A stretch of 64,000 nucleotides of DNA from Lactobacillaceae bacterium AF64-9pH9TA (GCA_027681045.1 JAQDCK010000003.1:68324-132323), one strand, 5' to 3'; positions 26,226 through 35,492 are shown, counted from the stretch's first letter. Notes: generated by a model from the letters alone, not told the origin. Program-made: numbers and translations.

Positions 26226-27335
26226 ATGGAAACGAAAAAGCAGCGCTTCCTGGCCGCCCTGGTTCTGCTGGTCCTGGGTCTGGGTCTGGCCACGCTGACC
26301 TATTTTAAGACGACCGGCTACAAGAACCCGGTGGCGGTGATCACGGACACGAAGATCAAGGACCGCCTGCTGAAAAAAGAAACTGATATTTATGGCAACA
26401 AGGATGAAGAACGCCGGCAGTACCTGCACGTTCAAGTCTTGACCGGTAAGTACAAGGGGCAGACTTTTGAAACGGTCAACACCTACTACCCTTCCCAGCT
26501 GGTTACTCAGAAGTACCGGGCAGGTGAGCGGGTCTTCGTCACGGTGACTGACGGCAGCCTGGCCCTGCTTTCGCCAAAAAGAGACTGGATCCTGGTCATG
26601 ACCTTGGCCATTACTTTGTCCTTGATGGTGGCCGTAGTCGGCCGGCGGAGCTGGCACTTGATTGTTTCCATGGCCATCAGCTGGATCCTGTTTTACTGCT
26701 TGATCCTGTGGGACGTGGCGGTCAACGGGGCCGGGATCATCTGGATGTTCTCCATGGCCGACATCGTTTTCTCCTTCTTCAGCCTGGCTATCGTGCAGGG
26801 GGTTAATAAAAAGATGCTGGTTACCTGGCTGGCGACCTTGCTCGGCGTTTTTGTCTCTTTTGCCCTCTGCTACGCCGTTATTAAACTGACTGGGGAGACC
26901 TACCTCAACTATGAAATGGGCGATTACGCTACCCAGGACACGCGGGGGATCTTCATGGCCCAGGCCCTGCTGGGGGTACTTGGGGCAGTTATGGACGAGG
27001 CGACGGACATCGTTTCCAGCCTTTATGAACTGATCCAGCACAAGCCCGAGATTACCGTTAAGGAGCTTTTAGCCAGCGGCCGGACAATGGGGCAGGAAAT
27101 CATGGGGCCTTTGATCAATGTTTTGGTCTTGATCTTCATTTCTGAAGCCCTGCCGGAAACAATCCTGTATTTCCGGGACAACAACACTATCGCGACGACT
27201 TTTAACTTCACCATGTCCTTAGGGGCGACGCAGAGCGCGGTTTCAGCGATCGGGATCGTTTTGACCATCGTTTTTGCTAGCCTTTGCAGCCTCCTCTTTT
27301 TAAAAAAGCCGGAGAAAGGGGGTAAGCAAGAATGA
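26226..27335 (+). CDS. YibE/F-like membrane protein, first of pair
   Basis: About 369 residues if started at ATG 26226; a GTG at 26181 would add 15 residues but lacks a ribosome site. One N-terminal helix, an extracytoplasmic domain (about 30-125), then seven or so helices. The family block runs from MDEATDIVSSLYELIQHKPE through MGQEIMGPLINVLVLIF. The family has no proven function; transport of an unknown solute is possible. Its stop overlaps the next start (ATGA). Confidence 0.85.
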   Translation: METKKQRFLAALVLLVLGLGLATLTYFKTTGYKNPVAVITDTKIKDRLLKKETDIYGNKDEERRQYLHVQVLTGKYKGQTFETVNTYYPSQLVTQKYRAGERVFVTVTDGSLALLSPKRDWILVMTLAITLSLMVAVVGRRSWHLIVSMAISWILFYCLILWDVAVNGAGIIWMFSMADIVFSFFSLAIVQGVNKKMLVTWLATLLGVFVSFALCYAVIKLTGETYLNYEMGDYATQDTRGIFMAQALLGVLGAVMDEATDIVSSLYELIQHKPEITVKELLASGRTMGQEIMGPLINVLVLIFISEALPETILYFRDNNTIATTFNFTMSLGATQSAVSAIGIVLTIVFASLCSLLFLKKPEKGGKQE

Positions 27336-28126
27336 GCAGCCTTGGCGCATTAATCATCGTTTTGGCCATCTTAATGACCGTCATCGGCGGGGAGACCGGG
27401 ATCCGCAGCTTCTTCAGCGTCTTGATCAACAGCCTCTTGCTGGTCCTGGTGGCCATGCTCATCTCCTGGGGCTTGAGCATTCCAATTATTACCGCGATTT
27501 TCGTTCCCCTCAAGCTGGTCACGATCATTTTCCTGGGTACCCATGACTATACCGTGGCCAAAAATTCCTTCTACGCCTCTTTGATCGTCTTAGCCCTCGT
27601 CAGCGCCTTGATCTTAGGCATCCAATACCTGGCCCAAGCCGCCGGTCTGGGGCCGGAAGCCGGGGAAATCCTCCTGGGCCACTCCCAGATGCCGGGGATC
27701 AGCTACGGGCAGATCGCCATTACCGTGGCTATTTTCTCCGCCCTTGGGGCGGTGGCGGAAGCCGCCGTGTCGATGAGTTCGGGGATTTTGGAACTGAAGA
27801 AGGCCAAGCCGGACATCACGGAAGAGCAGCTGATGAAGAGCGGGGCAGCCATCGGCTACGATGTTTTGGGCACGGCCATGAACACCATCATTTACGGGAT
27901 GTTTGGCAGCTTTTTGTCCCTCTTTTTATGGTATTACCGCCTCCACTATTCCTTTAGTGAAATGATTAATGATAAACTTTTTGTAAACGAAGCACTGATC
28001 ATTATGTATTCTCTGCTCGGTGTGCTGCTGACGGTTCCTTTGGCAACCTTTTTGCTGGCCAAGGGGATGAGCCGGCAAAGTGAGGCAAAAAATGGAAACG
28101 AAAAAACTAGAGATCAAGAACTTTAA
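27332..28126 (+). CDS. YibE/F-like membrane protein, second of pair
   Basis: 264 residues, multiple helices, with the parallel family block ALGAVAEAAVSMSSGILELK and the IGYDVLGTAMNTIIYGMFG segment. It overlaps the first partner by 4 bp. The paired arrangement suggests the two form one heteromeric membrane complex. Confidence 0.85.
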   Translation: MSSLGALIIVLAILMTVIGGETGIRSFFSVLINSLLLVLVAMLISWGLSIPIITAIFVPLKLVTIIFLGTHDYTVAKNSFYASLIVLALVSALILGIQYLAQAAGLGPEAGEILLGHSQMPGISYGQIAITVAIFSALGAVAEAAVSMSSGILELKKAKPDITEEQLMKSGAAIGYDVLGTAMNTIIYGMFGSFLSLFLWYYRLHYSFSEMINDKLFVNEALIIMYSLLGVLLTVPLATFLLAKGMSRQSEAKNGNEKTRDQEL

Positions 28127-28958
28127 CGGCCGGACCTACCAGCTGCAGACCTACACGGTTAAAAGCAGCCATGCTCCCTTAAACAAGCTCCGCCCCCTGG
28201 CCATCGTGGTGCCAGGCGGCTCCTTCACCCACCTCTCTGTCAAGGAAGGGGAGCCGGTGGCCCTGGCCTATGTCAGCCGGGGCTTCAACGCCTGTGTGGT
28301 CAGCTACAATCTTTTGCAAGATGAAGGGATGATCTATCCTGATGCCGGCCTGGACGTTCTCAGCACGGTCAACTACTACCGCGAACACGCCGCTGAATAC
28401 CAGATTGACCCAAACAAGATCATGACCATCGGCTTTTCCGCCGGCGGCCATATCGTCAGCGCGGCTAACTACCTGGCTGATGAAGCTGAATACCAGGAAA
28501 AGTATGGCTATAAGGGGGACCAGGTCCGGCCAAACGCCACGATTCTGGGCTATCCTTTGACTGATGTCCACAAGGTGGCCTTTGAAATCGGCGGCCGGGC
28601 TGACGGGGCCCTGCCGCCTGACCCCAAGCTGGTCGACACGGCCTTAGGCGTTACTCCTAAGACGCCGCCAACCTTCATCTTCCAGTCCTGGAATGACCCG
28701 ATTTGCCTGCCAACCAATGCCATGGCCTATGAAGAAGCCTTGTTCAAAAACAAGGTCAAGTGCGAGGCCCACATGTTTGACATTGGCTACCACGGCTACT
28801 CTTTGGCCACTCCGGAATTGTCCACGGAGGACATTTTCTGGCAGGGCAACCCCCACACGGCCCGCTGGTTCAATTTGAGTCTGGAGTGGCTGGACCATCT
28901 TTTCTCCGGGATCAACTATGATGAAAACAAGGACAAGCTGACCCAGCTTTACCAATAG
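28092..28958 (+). CDS. Alpha/beta hydrolase (esterase, acetyl-xylan-esterase-like)
   Basis: 288 residues from ATG 28092, chosen for AGTGAGG upstream. PLAIVVPGGSFTHLSVKEGE is the oxyanion region, GFSAGGHIV the nucleophile elbow (Ser), and the Asp and His are in SWNDPICL and IGYHGYSLA. This is the BD-FAE/COG0657 type of small esterase, cytoplasmic, with carbohydrate or short-chain esters as usual substrates. It overlaps the YibE/F gene by 35 bp, so it belongs to that operon; the functional link is unclear. Confidence 0.87.
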   Translation: METKKLEIKNFNGRTYQLQTYTVKSSHAPLNKLRPLAIVVPGGSFTHLSVKEGEPVALAYVSRGFNACVVSYNLLQDEGMIYPDAGLDVLSTVNYYREHAAEYQIDPNKIMTIGFSAGGHIVSAANYLADEAEYQEKYGYKGDQVRPNATILGYPLTDVHKVAFEIGGRADGALPPDPKLVDTALGVTPKTPPTFIFQSWNDPICLPTNAMAYEEALFKNKVKCEAHMFDIGYHGYSLATPELSTEDIFWQGNPHTARWFNLSLEWLDHLFSGINYDENKDKLTQLYQ

Positions 28959-28983
28959 ACGAAAAATGGATTTATTATTTACG

Positions 28984-29008
28984 AGAGCTGCCCGGGCAGC
29001 TCTTTTTT
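28984..29008 (+). terminator. Terminator after the esterase gene
   Basis: AGAGCTGCCCGGGCAGCTCT palindrome followed by T run. Confidence 0.88.
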
Positions 29009-29014
29009 AATTTG

Positions 29015-29026
29015 GTTAGCGGTAAC
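29015..29026. promoter_or_regulatory. LacI-type operator (MalR or CcpA), site 1
   Basis: GTTAGCGGTAAC, 12 bp, near-palindrome centred on CG. Lies just before the -35 box of the gene at 29119. The identical 12-mer occurs at 35405. Confidence 0.6.
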
Positions 29027-29029
29027 TGC

Positions 29030-29057
29030 TTGCATCCGTGCCTGTTTTTCCTATACT
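29030..29057 (+). promoter_or_regulatory. Promoter of the first alpha-glucosidase gene
   Basis: TTGCAT (29030-29035), 16-bp spacer, TATACT (29052-29057). Confidence 0.65.
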
Positions 29058-29118
29058 AAACTTGTAGAAAAAATGACAGCGCTTCAGCTGAATTTAGATG
29101 AGAGTTTGAGGAAATAAA

Positions 29119-30741
29119 ATGACAGCAGAAAAGCAAAAGCAAGAACCATGGTGGAAGCAGGCCGTGATCTACCAGATCTATCCCAAGTCCTTCCAAGACA
29201 CTAACGGCGACGGGGTCGGCGACCTGCGGGGGATCATCAAGCGGCTGGACTACCTGCAAGACCTGGGCATCGACGCCATCTGGCTCTGCCCAGTCTACAA
29301 GTCGCCAGGCGTGGACAACGGCTATGACATCGCTGACTACGAAGCCATCGACCCCCAGTACGGGACCATGGCGGATATGGAAGAATTAATCAGTGAGGCC
29401 AAGAAGCGGGGGATCCGGATCGTGATGGACCTGGTGGTCAACCACACCTCCGACCAGCACCCTTGGTTTATCGAGGCCCGGAAAAATCCATCCTCTCCGG
29501 AACACGACTACTATGTCTGGGCGGACAAGGCCAATGAACTCAAGTCAGCTTTTTCCGGCAGCGCCTGGGAATATGACGGCCAGGTCGGCCAGTACTACCT
29601 CCACCTTTTTGCCAAAGAGCAGCCGGATTTGAACTGGAAGAACCCGGCCCTAAGGCAGAAGGTCTATGACCTGATGAACTTCTGGATTGACAAGGGGATC
29701 GGGGGCTTCCGGATGGACGTGATTGAACTGATCGGCAAGGTCCCGGAAGAAGAGATTACCGCTAACGGCCCTAAGCTGCACGACTACCTGCAGGAGATGC
29801 ATCGGGAGACTTTTGGCGACCGGGACTTTTTGACGGTCGGGGAAACCTGGGGGGCAACTTTAGACAACGCTCCCCTGTACAGCGACCCAGACAGAAAGGA
29901 ACTGTCCATGGTCTTCCAGTTTGAATTCACGGAACTGGACAAGCAAGCCGGCAAGGAAAAGTGGGACACCAAGCCCCTTGACTACGGCGACTTGAAGAAC
30001 GTCCTGGCCAAGTGGCAAAAGCTGGACTTTAACCACAGCTGGAACAGCCTCTTTTGGAACAACCACGACCTGCCCCGGATCGTGTCCCGCTTTGGCAATG
30101 ACCAGCAGTACCGCGAGCGCAGCGCTAAGATGCTGGCCCTTCTCCTGCACGGCTTGCGGGGGACCCCGTACATCTACCAAGGTGAGGAAATCGGGATGAC
30201 CAACTGCCCGGTTTCGGCTATCGACGAGGTAGAAGACATCGAAGCCCGGCGGATGTACCAGGAACGGCTGGCAGAGGGTTGGAAGAAGGAGGACCTGATC
30301 AAGGCCATCAATGCCCGGGGCCGGGACAATGCCCGGACCCCAATGCAGTGGGATGCTTCAGCTTCCGCCGGCTTTACCAGCGGCCGGCCATGGCTGGCGG
30401 TTAACCCTAACTGCCAGGAAATAAACGTAAAAAATGCATTGAATGATCCAGATTCAATTTATTATTTCTATAAGAAGCTGATTGCCCTCCGCCACCAGGA
30501 ACGGATTTTGACCGATGGGGCCTTTGAACTTTTGGACACGGCAGATTCCGTCATGGCCTACCACCGGGAAAACGCGGAAGATAAGTGGCTAGTTGTCTGC
30601 AACTTGACTGGCGAGGAGCAGGAAGTCTCCCTGCCGGATAAGGTCAAGGAAGTCCTTCTGGCTAATGGGCCTGTCCCGGAAGACCTGTCGGCTGCTGTCC
30701 TGCCAGCTTACGCGGCCTTTCTCTGCCGGGTGGAAAAATAA
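29119..30741 (+). CDS. GH13 oligo-1,6-glucosidase-type alpha-glucosidase
   Basis: 540 residues, cytoplasmic, GH13 subfamily 31. Motifs: IYQIYPKSFQDTNGDGVGDL, DLVVNHTSDQHPWF, GGFRMDVIE with nucleophile D200, VGETWG with acid/base E242, and NNHDLPR with D317. The residue after the nucleophile is Val (V201); in this family Val there goes with alpha-1,6 specificity while Ala/Thr goes with alpha-1,4. Substrates are probably isomaltose, panose or dextran-derived oligosaccharides. It lies just upstream of the regulator gene with an operator before its promoter. Confidence 0.9.
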   Translation: MTAEKQKQEPWWKQAVIYQIYPKSFQDTNGDGVGDLRGIIKRLDYLQDLGIDAIWLCPVYKSPGVDNGYDIADYEAIDPQYGTMADMEELISEAKKRGIRIVMDLVVNHTSDQHPWFIEARKNPSSPEHDYYVWADKANELKSAFSGSAWEYDGQVGQYYLHLFAKEQPDLNWKNPALRQKVYDLMNFWIDKGIGGFRMDVIELIGKVPEEEITANGPKLHDYLQEMHRETFGDRDFLTVGETWGATLDNAPLYSDPDRKELSMVFQFEFTELDKQAGKEKWDTKPLDYGDLKNVLAKWQKLDFNHSWNSLFWNNHDLPRIVSRFGNDQQYRERSAKMLALLLHGLRGTPYIYQGEEIGMTNCPVSAIDEVEDIEARRMYQERLAEGWKKEDLIKAINARGRDNARTPMQWDASASAGFTSGRPWLAVNPNCQEINVKNALNDPDSIYYFYKKLIALRHQERILTDGAFELLDTADSVMAYHRENAEDKWLVVCNLTGEEQEVSLPDKVKEVLLANGPVPEDLSAAVLPAYAAFLCRVEK

Positions 30742-30824
30742 GTAGATTAGTTAATTTGTAAAAAAGATAATTTTATTTTTTGAAAGCGAATTTTTCAACT
30801 TACAAAAAATATGTTATTTTGTGT

Positions 30825-30830
30825 TAGAAT
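30825..30830 (+). promoter_or_regulatory. Promoter -10 of the LacI-type regulator gene
   Basis: TGTTAGAAT is an extended -10 with a TTACAA about 19 bp upstream. TGAAAGCGAATTTT at 30781 is a partial cre-like match. Confidence 0.5.
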
Positions 30831-30889
30831 CTAGAATAGGAAGTGAGCAGGAAAAGTTAGACTAGAATCCTTGATGGGAGGAAATTTGC

Positions 30890-31849
30890 TTGAAGAGAAC
30901 CGCTACTTTAGAAGATGTGGCTCGCAAGGCCCATGTGTCGAAGATGACCGTTTCCCGGGTGATCAACCACCCCGAACTGGTTGCGCCAGAACTGCAGGTC
31001 GTTGTTGAAGACGCCATGCGCAAATTGAACTACCACCCCAACAACGCGGCCCGGGCCCTGGCCAAGAACCAGACCAGCGTGGTGAAGTTCGTGATTTTAG
31101 AAGACATCGACGATACCGACCCTTACTTTACTAACGTCTTATTTGGCATGGCGACGGAGTTGAAGAAGCAGAACTATTCCCTCCAGCTGCTCTTGAAGGG
31201 GAGCCAGCTGGACCAGGGGGCAGCTGACGGCTACGTGATCACCGGAGCTAGGACTGATGATTACCCCCAATTGAACGAGCTTAAGCAGCCTTTCGTCCTG
31301 TTTGGCGAGAACAGGGGCGGCTATGACTTTGTAGACACCAACAACCTGCTGGGTGAGACCATGGCGACCAAGTATGCCTTGAAGGCAGGCTACCGGAATG
31401 TGGTCTTTATCGGTATCGATGTCCGCGAGGCTTTTGAATTTTCCAGAGAAGCTGGTTATGTCAACACCATGCAGCAAAATAAGAAGATTCCCAGCGTCTT
31501 CCGGGTAGAAAACAGCTCAGTCGCGGCCCGGGAATTCATCCAGGACCACTTGGGCGAATTTCCCAAGAATACCTGCTTTGCCTGCGGCAGTGACCGGATT
31601 GCCATGGGGGTCATCCAGGCCCTGGCGGAGGCGGAAGCCAAGATTCCGGAAGACTTTGGCGTGATTGGCTATGACGGGGTCCTTTTAGACCGGGTGTCAT
31701 CGCCGACGATCACGACCGTCAAGCAGAACCTCTGGTTGATCGGCGAGAAGCTGGCGGAACTCATTTTAAGAAAAATTGCCCAAAACGGCGCGCCGCAAGG
31801 GGAGGTCTTTATCGAACCGACCTTGAGCGAGGCCGAATCAACCAAATAG
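30890..31849 (+). CDS. malR: LacI-family regulator of the maltose locus
   Basis: 319 residues. N-terminal helix-turn-helix TLEDVARKAHVSKMTVSRVINHP (about 5-27) and hinge helix NNAARALAKNQT, then a sugar-binding-protein-like effector domain with GYDGVLLDRVSSPTITTVKQ near the end. Begins with TTG at 30890, after GGGAGG. Position inside the maltodextrin locus and the nearby LacI-type operators support a MalR role; the effector is probably maltose or a derivative (inference from other lactobacilli). Confidence 0.9.
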   Translation: MKRTATLEDVARKAHVSKMTVSRVINHPELVAPELQVVVEDAMRKLNYHPNNAARALAKNQTSVVKFVILEDIDDTDPYFTNVLFGMATELKKQNYSLQLLLKGSQLDQGAADGYVITGARTDDYPQLNELKQPFVLFGENRGGYDFVDTNNLLGETMATKYALKAGYRNVVFIGIDVREAFEFSREAGYVNTMQQNKKIPSVFRVENSSVAAREFIQDHLGEFPKNTCFACGSDRIAMGVIQALAEAEAKIPEDFGVIGYDGVLLDRVSSPTITTVKQNLWLIGEKLAELILRKIAQNGAPQGEVFIEPTLSEAESTK

Positions 31850-31855
31850 CAGCTG

Positions 31856-31880
31856 AAGCATCCTTAGGGATGCTTTTTTG
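31856..31880 (+). terminator. Terminator of malR
   Basis: AAGCATCC-TTAG-GGATGCTT followed by TTTT. Confidence 0.88.
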
Positions 31881-31890
31881 CTTGGCTTTT

Positions 31891-31902
31891 GTTACCGATA
31901 AC
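31891..31902. promoter_or_regulatory. LacI-type operator, site 2
   Basis: GTTACCGATAAC, upstream of the promoter of the gene at 31968; 27 bp centre to centre from site 3, about 2.5 helical turns. Confidence 0.6.
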
Positions 31903-31917
31903 AGGCAGGCAATGCTT

Positions 31918-31929
31918 GTAAGCGCTAAC
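31918..31929. promoter_or_regulatory. LacI-type operator / cre, site 3
   Basis: GTAAGCGCTAAC. With flanks, TGTAAGCGCTAACC matches the cre consensus TGWAANCGNTNWCA at 13 of 14 positions, so CcpA is a good candidate. It overlaps a TTGTAA -35 (31916-31921) with TTAAAT as -10 (31940-31945), so binding would block polymerase. Confidence 0.65.
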
Positions 31930-31967
31930 CATTGTTTGGTTAAATTCTTACTGGAGGAAAAAGAAAC

Positions 31968-33623
31968 ATGACTAAGCAGAATGCATGGCAAAAGAATACC
32001 ATTATTTACCAGATTTACCCGAAATCATTTCAAGACAGCAACGGCGACGGCATCGGCGACTTAAACGGTGTCCGTCAGCGGATTCCCTACTTAAAGCAGC
32101 TGGGCATCACCGCCGTTTGGTTGAACCCGATCTACCAGTCACCGGGTGTTGATAACGGCTATGACGTCAGCGACTACTACAAGATTGACCCGGTCATGGG
32201 GACCATGGCAGACTTTGAAGCACTTGTCACCGATTTGCACCAGGCCGGGATCAAGCTGATCATGGACTTTGTCTTAAACCACACGTCTGATCAGCACCCT
32301 TGGTTCAAGGCCGCGGTCAGTGACCCGGCCAGCCCTTACCGGGACTACTACATTTTTGCCGGTAAAAACGGGGTCCGGCCAAACAACTGGGGCAGCTTCT
32401 TTGGCGGCAGCTGCTGGGCAGCTGACCCGGCCGGAACGGGCCAGTCTTACTTCCACCTTTTTGCCAAGGAAATGCCAGATCTGAACTGGAAGAATCCGGC
32501 TGTCCGCGAGGAAATGTTCAAGGCGGCTGAGTTCTGGCTCAAGAAGGGGGTCGACGGCCTGCGCCTGGATGCCTTCATCCACATTGCCAAGGCTGACCTG
32601 CGCCAGTCCTACCCAAGTGAGGACGATAAGCCGGTCATCGCGGAAGACTTTTTCGCCAACCGGCCGGAAGTGCAAGAATGGCTGGCTCCTTTCTGCGCCC
32701 GCCTGCGGGAAGAATTTCCGGACCTCCTGCTTTTGGGGGAAGCAGCCAGCGCCAGCATCAACCTGGCAGTCGACTACACCGACCCTAAGCGGAATTTGAT
32801 GGACTCAGTCATTACCTTCCGCTACTTTACGGAAAAAGAAGATTCCGTTAACCCGGACTTCAGCGGCCAATACCAGCCAAAAGAGTTTGACTGGCTGGCC
32901 TTTAAGCAAAACCAAACCGTTTGGCAGCAGACCCTATCAGCCGCGCCGACCCTGTACTGGAGCAACCATGACATGGCCCGCCTGGCGACGCGGGTAGCCA
33001 AGACCCCGGTCCAGCAGCGGTCTTTGGCCATGGCCATGTACTTGGAGCGGGGGATCCCGGTGATTTACTACGGGGAAGAATTAGGCCTGCACAACTTGGA
33101 ATTTGATAATGCAGACCAGTTTGCTGATGAGACGGTGGCTGACTTCGTCAAGTCAGCCGGCGAGGCCGGGGTAGATGAAAAGACGGCCCTGGAAATGGCC
33201 AGCCAGACCCACAAATTGCCGGCCCGGGGGCCAATGCCTTGGGACGGCAGCCAGTATGGCGGCTTTAGCACTGCTGAGCCTTGGCTGACGGGCAGAAGCC
33301 GGGACAAGGTTAGCGTGGCCAGCGAAGACGCGGACCCAGCTAGCATGCTCAACTTCTATCGGCATCTGTTGAAATTGAAGCAAACGCCTTTGTTTACCAA
33401 GGGCAGCTACTACCTGCTGGATACCAAGGCAGACCTCTTGGTCTACCAGCGGGATTTAGGGGATGACCGGGCTTTAGTGGTTGTTTCCCTCAGCGCCAAG
33501 AAGGAGCACTTGACCCTGCCAGAAGAACTGACTCCAGTCTTAACCGCCGGCAGCATCAACCTGCAGGGCAAGGAACTGACCCTGATGCCTTTTGCCGGAG
33601 TAGTTTTGCAAAAGAAAAAATAA
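31968..33623 (+). CDS. GH13 alpha-1,4-glucosidase (maltose/maltodextrin)
   Basis: 551 residues, cytoplasmic, same GH13_31 architecture as the gene at 29119 but with Ala after the nucleophile (D201-A202 in GLRLDAFIH), the pattern of alpha-1,4-acting enzymes. Other motifs: DFVLNHTSDQHPWF, LLGEAASA (acid/base Glu) and YWSNHDMARLATR. GGAGG 10 nt before the ATG. It trims glucose from short maltodextrins. The operator pair and promoter directly upstream show separate transcription start from malR. Confidence 0.9.
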   Translation: MTKQNAWQKNTIIYQIYPKSFQDSNGDGIGDLNGVRQRIPYLKQLGITAVWLNPIYQSPGVDNGYDVSDYYKIDPVMGTMADFEALVTDLHQAGIKLIMDFVLNHTSDQHPWFKAAVSDPASPYRDYYIFAGKNGVRPNNWGSFFGGSCWAADPAGTGQSYFHLFAKEMPDLNWKNPAVREEMFKAAEFWLKKGVDGLRLDAFIHIAKADLRQSYPSEDDKPVIAEDFFANRPEVQEWLAPFCARLREEFPDLLLLGEAASASINLAVDYTDPKRNLMDSVITFRYFTEKEDSVNPDFSGQYQPKEFDWLAFKQNQTVWQQTLSAAPTLYWSNHDMARLATRVAKTPVQQRSLAMAMYLERGIPVIYYGEELGLHNLEFDNADQFADETVADFVKSAGEAGVDEKTALEMASQTHKLPARGPMPWDGSQYGGFSTAEPWLTGRSRDKVSVASEDADPASMLNFYRHLLKLKQTPLFTKGSYYLLDTKADLLVYQRDLGDDRALVVVSLSAKKEHLTLPEELTPVLTAGSINLQGKELTLMPFAGVVLQKKK

Positions 33624-33695
33624 GCAATAAAGCAAGTAATAAGTAACAAGTAATAACCAACGTGATGATGATTTTTTAGCGAGGAAACAGAAAAA

Positions 33696-35399
33696 ATGCA
33701 AACAGCAGCAGTTAGACACAGACCTGAAAGCGAAGATTGCTACCTGGTGACGACGGAGACCATGAAGCTGCGCCTGCACACGGGCCGCGACGTCAAGGAA
33801 GTTTACGTTCACTATTGCGATGTCCACGAACCCTTGACCAATTTGAAGAAGCAGGCCATGGACCTGGCAGGTCACGGCCAAGTAAACGACTACTGGGAAA
33901 CGACGGTGACCTTGCCTTTGCACCGGGCCCAGTACGTCTTTGAAATTCACGGTGAAGACGGTGAGGAATGGATTTACGGTGACCGGGGCTTCAGAAAGAA
34001 TGAAAAGGAAACTTACGAAGACCCGAACAACTACTTCAAGCTCCCTTACTTCCACGCGATCGACATGACCAAGAGCCCGGACTGGGTCAAGGAAACGGTT
34101 TGGTACCAGATCTTCCCTGAACGCTTTGCTAACGGGGACAAGAGCAATGACCCGGAGGGCGTTAAGGACTGGAACCCAAGCGACCACCCTGGCCGGGAAG
34201 ACTACTACGGCGGTGACCTGCAAGGGGTGCTGGACCATTTGGACTACTTGCGGGACTTGGGGATCAATGGCCTGTACTTCTGCCCGATCTTTAAGGCTAG
34301 CTCCAACCACAAGTACGACACGATCGACTACCTGGAAATCGACCCGGACTTTGGGGACAAGCAGCTTTTTGCCCGCTTGGTCAATGAAGCCCACGCCCGG
34401 GGGATGAAGGTCATGCTGGACGCGGTCTTTAACCACATGGGCGACTCCTCCATGCAGTGGCAGGACGTCGTGAAAAACGGCCCTGATTCCCGTTTTGCCA
34501 ACTGGTTCCACATCAACCGCTTCCCGGTTGAACCGTATGACCCGGCCGACCCAAGCTACGAGACTTTTGCCTTTGAAAAGCACATGCCGAAATTGAACAC
34601 CGCCAACCCGGAAGTCGTGGACTACCTTTTGACGATCGCGACCTACTGGGTCAAGGAATTCGATATCGATGCCTGGCGGCTTGACGTGGCTGACGAAGTC
34701 GACCACCAATTCTGGAAGAAGTTCAAGGCCGCTGTTACGGCCATTAAGCCGGACTTCTACGTCCTGGGCGAGTCCTGGCACTCCAGCCAGTCCTGGCTGA
34801 ACGGGGACGAATTCTCCGGTACCATGAACTACCCATTCACCGGCCAGATTGCCGACCACTTCCTTAAGGGGACGCAGGATGCCAAGACCATGACCGAACT
34901 TTTGACTGACCAGCTCTTCTTATACAGAGAGCAGAGCAACTCAGCCATGCTGAACGTTTTGGACTCCCACGACACTGCCCGAATCAAGACGGTAGCTGGT
35001 GAAGACGAAGACAAGGCCCTGCAGGCTCTGGCCTTCGTCTTCATGCAAACCGGTTCTCCATGCATCTACTATGGGACGGAAATGGGCATGAGCGGGGACA
35101 ATGACCCTGACTGCCGCAAGCCAATGGACTGGAGCCAGGCAGGCAGTCCAGTCTGGCAGGCAGTTCAAGTGATCATCGCCTTCCGCCGCCAGCACTGGGA
35201 AAGCCTGAGCAAGGGGCAGACCTGGCTGGAAGTTGAAGAAAACGGTTTAATTCACGTTAAGCGGACCGGCAAGGAAACGATCGAAGGCTGGTTCAACACG
35301 ACTGGGCAAGCTGTCAGCTTAAGCGCGGAAGCCGCTTTGAGCCGGGGCTATGAAGCTGGTCAGCTGGCAAGCAAGGGCTATGTTCTGAGTGTCAAATAG
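33696..35399 (+). CDS. Maltogenic amylase / neopullulanase (GH13_20)
   Basis: 567 residues, no signal peptide, so cytoplasmic. N-terminal domain of about 120 residues (CBM34-like, CYLVTTETMKLRLHTGRDVK) used for dimerisation, then WYQIFPERFANG, DAVFNHMG, DAWRLDVADEVD (nucleophile Asp), VLGESWHSSQSW (acid/base Glu) and LDSHDTARI. It cuts cyclodextrins, pullulan or long maltodextrins to maltose/panose, feeding maltose phosphorylase. GAGGAAA precedes the ATG. Confidence 0.9.
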   Translation: MQTAAVRHRPESEDCYLVTTETMKLRLHTGRDVKEVYVHYCDVHEPLTNLKKQAMDLAGHGQVNDYWETTVTLPLHRAQYVFEIHGEDGEEWIYGDRGFRKNEKETYEDPNNYFKLPYFHAIDMTKSPDWVKETVWYQIFPERFANGDKSNDPEGVKDWNPSDHPGREDYYGGDLQGVLDHLDYLRDLGINGLYFCPIFKASSNHKYDTIDYLEIDPDFGDKQLFARLVNEAHARGMKVMLDAVFNHMGDSSMQWQDVVKNGPDSRFANWFHINRFPVEPYDPADPSYETFAFEKHMPKLNTANPEVVDYLLTIATYWVKEFDIDAWRLDVADEVDHQFWKKFKAAVTAIKPDFYVLGESWHSSQSWLNGDEFSGTMNYPFTGQIADHFLKGTQDAKTMTELLTDQLFLYREQSNSAMLNVLDSHDTARIKTVAGEDEDKALQALAFVFMQTGSPCIYYGTEMGMSGDNDPDCRKPMDWSQAGSPVWQAVQVIIAFRRQHWESLSKGQTWLEVEENGLIHVKRTGKETIEGWFNTTGQAVSLSAEAALSRGYEAGQLASKGYVLSVK

Positions 35400-35404
35400 A
35401 AGCT

Positions 35405-35416
35405 GTTAGCGGTAAC
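35405..35416. promoter_or_regulatory. LacI-type operator, site 4
   Basis: GTTAGCGGTAAC, identical to site 1. With flanks, TGTTAGCGGTAACA matches cre at 13 of 14 positions. Confidence 0.62.
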
Positions 35417-35429
35417 ATAAAAATAATCC

Positions 35430-35458
35430 TTGTTAGCGTTTGCATGTTAGCCGATAAT
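35430..35458 (+). promoter_or_regulatory. Promoter of the maltose phosphorylase operon with overlapping operators
   Basis: TTGTTA, 17-bp spacer, GATAAT (35453-35458). GTTAGCGTTTGC (35432-35443) and GTTAGC (35446-35451) lie inside it; TGTTAGCGTTTGCA matches cre at 12 of 14. Repressor here would exclude RNA polymerase. Confidence 0.65.
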
Positions 35459-35492
35459 GATTACAGAATGATTTGAGCGAGGAAGAACAGCG

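Noticed and set aside
29078-29093. cre-like TGACAGCGCTTCAG before the first alpha-glucosidase
   Set aside because: Only about 10 of 14 positions match; too weak beside better sites.
33540-34859. Long open frame of 439 codons on the minus strand
   Set aside because: Lies opposite the maltogenic amylase gene and the end of the alpha-glucosidase gene, both with full motif sets; it comes from GC-rich third positions.
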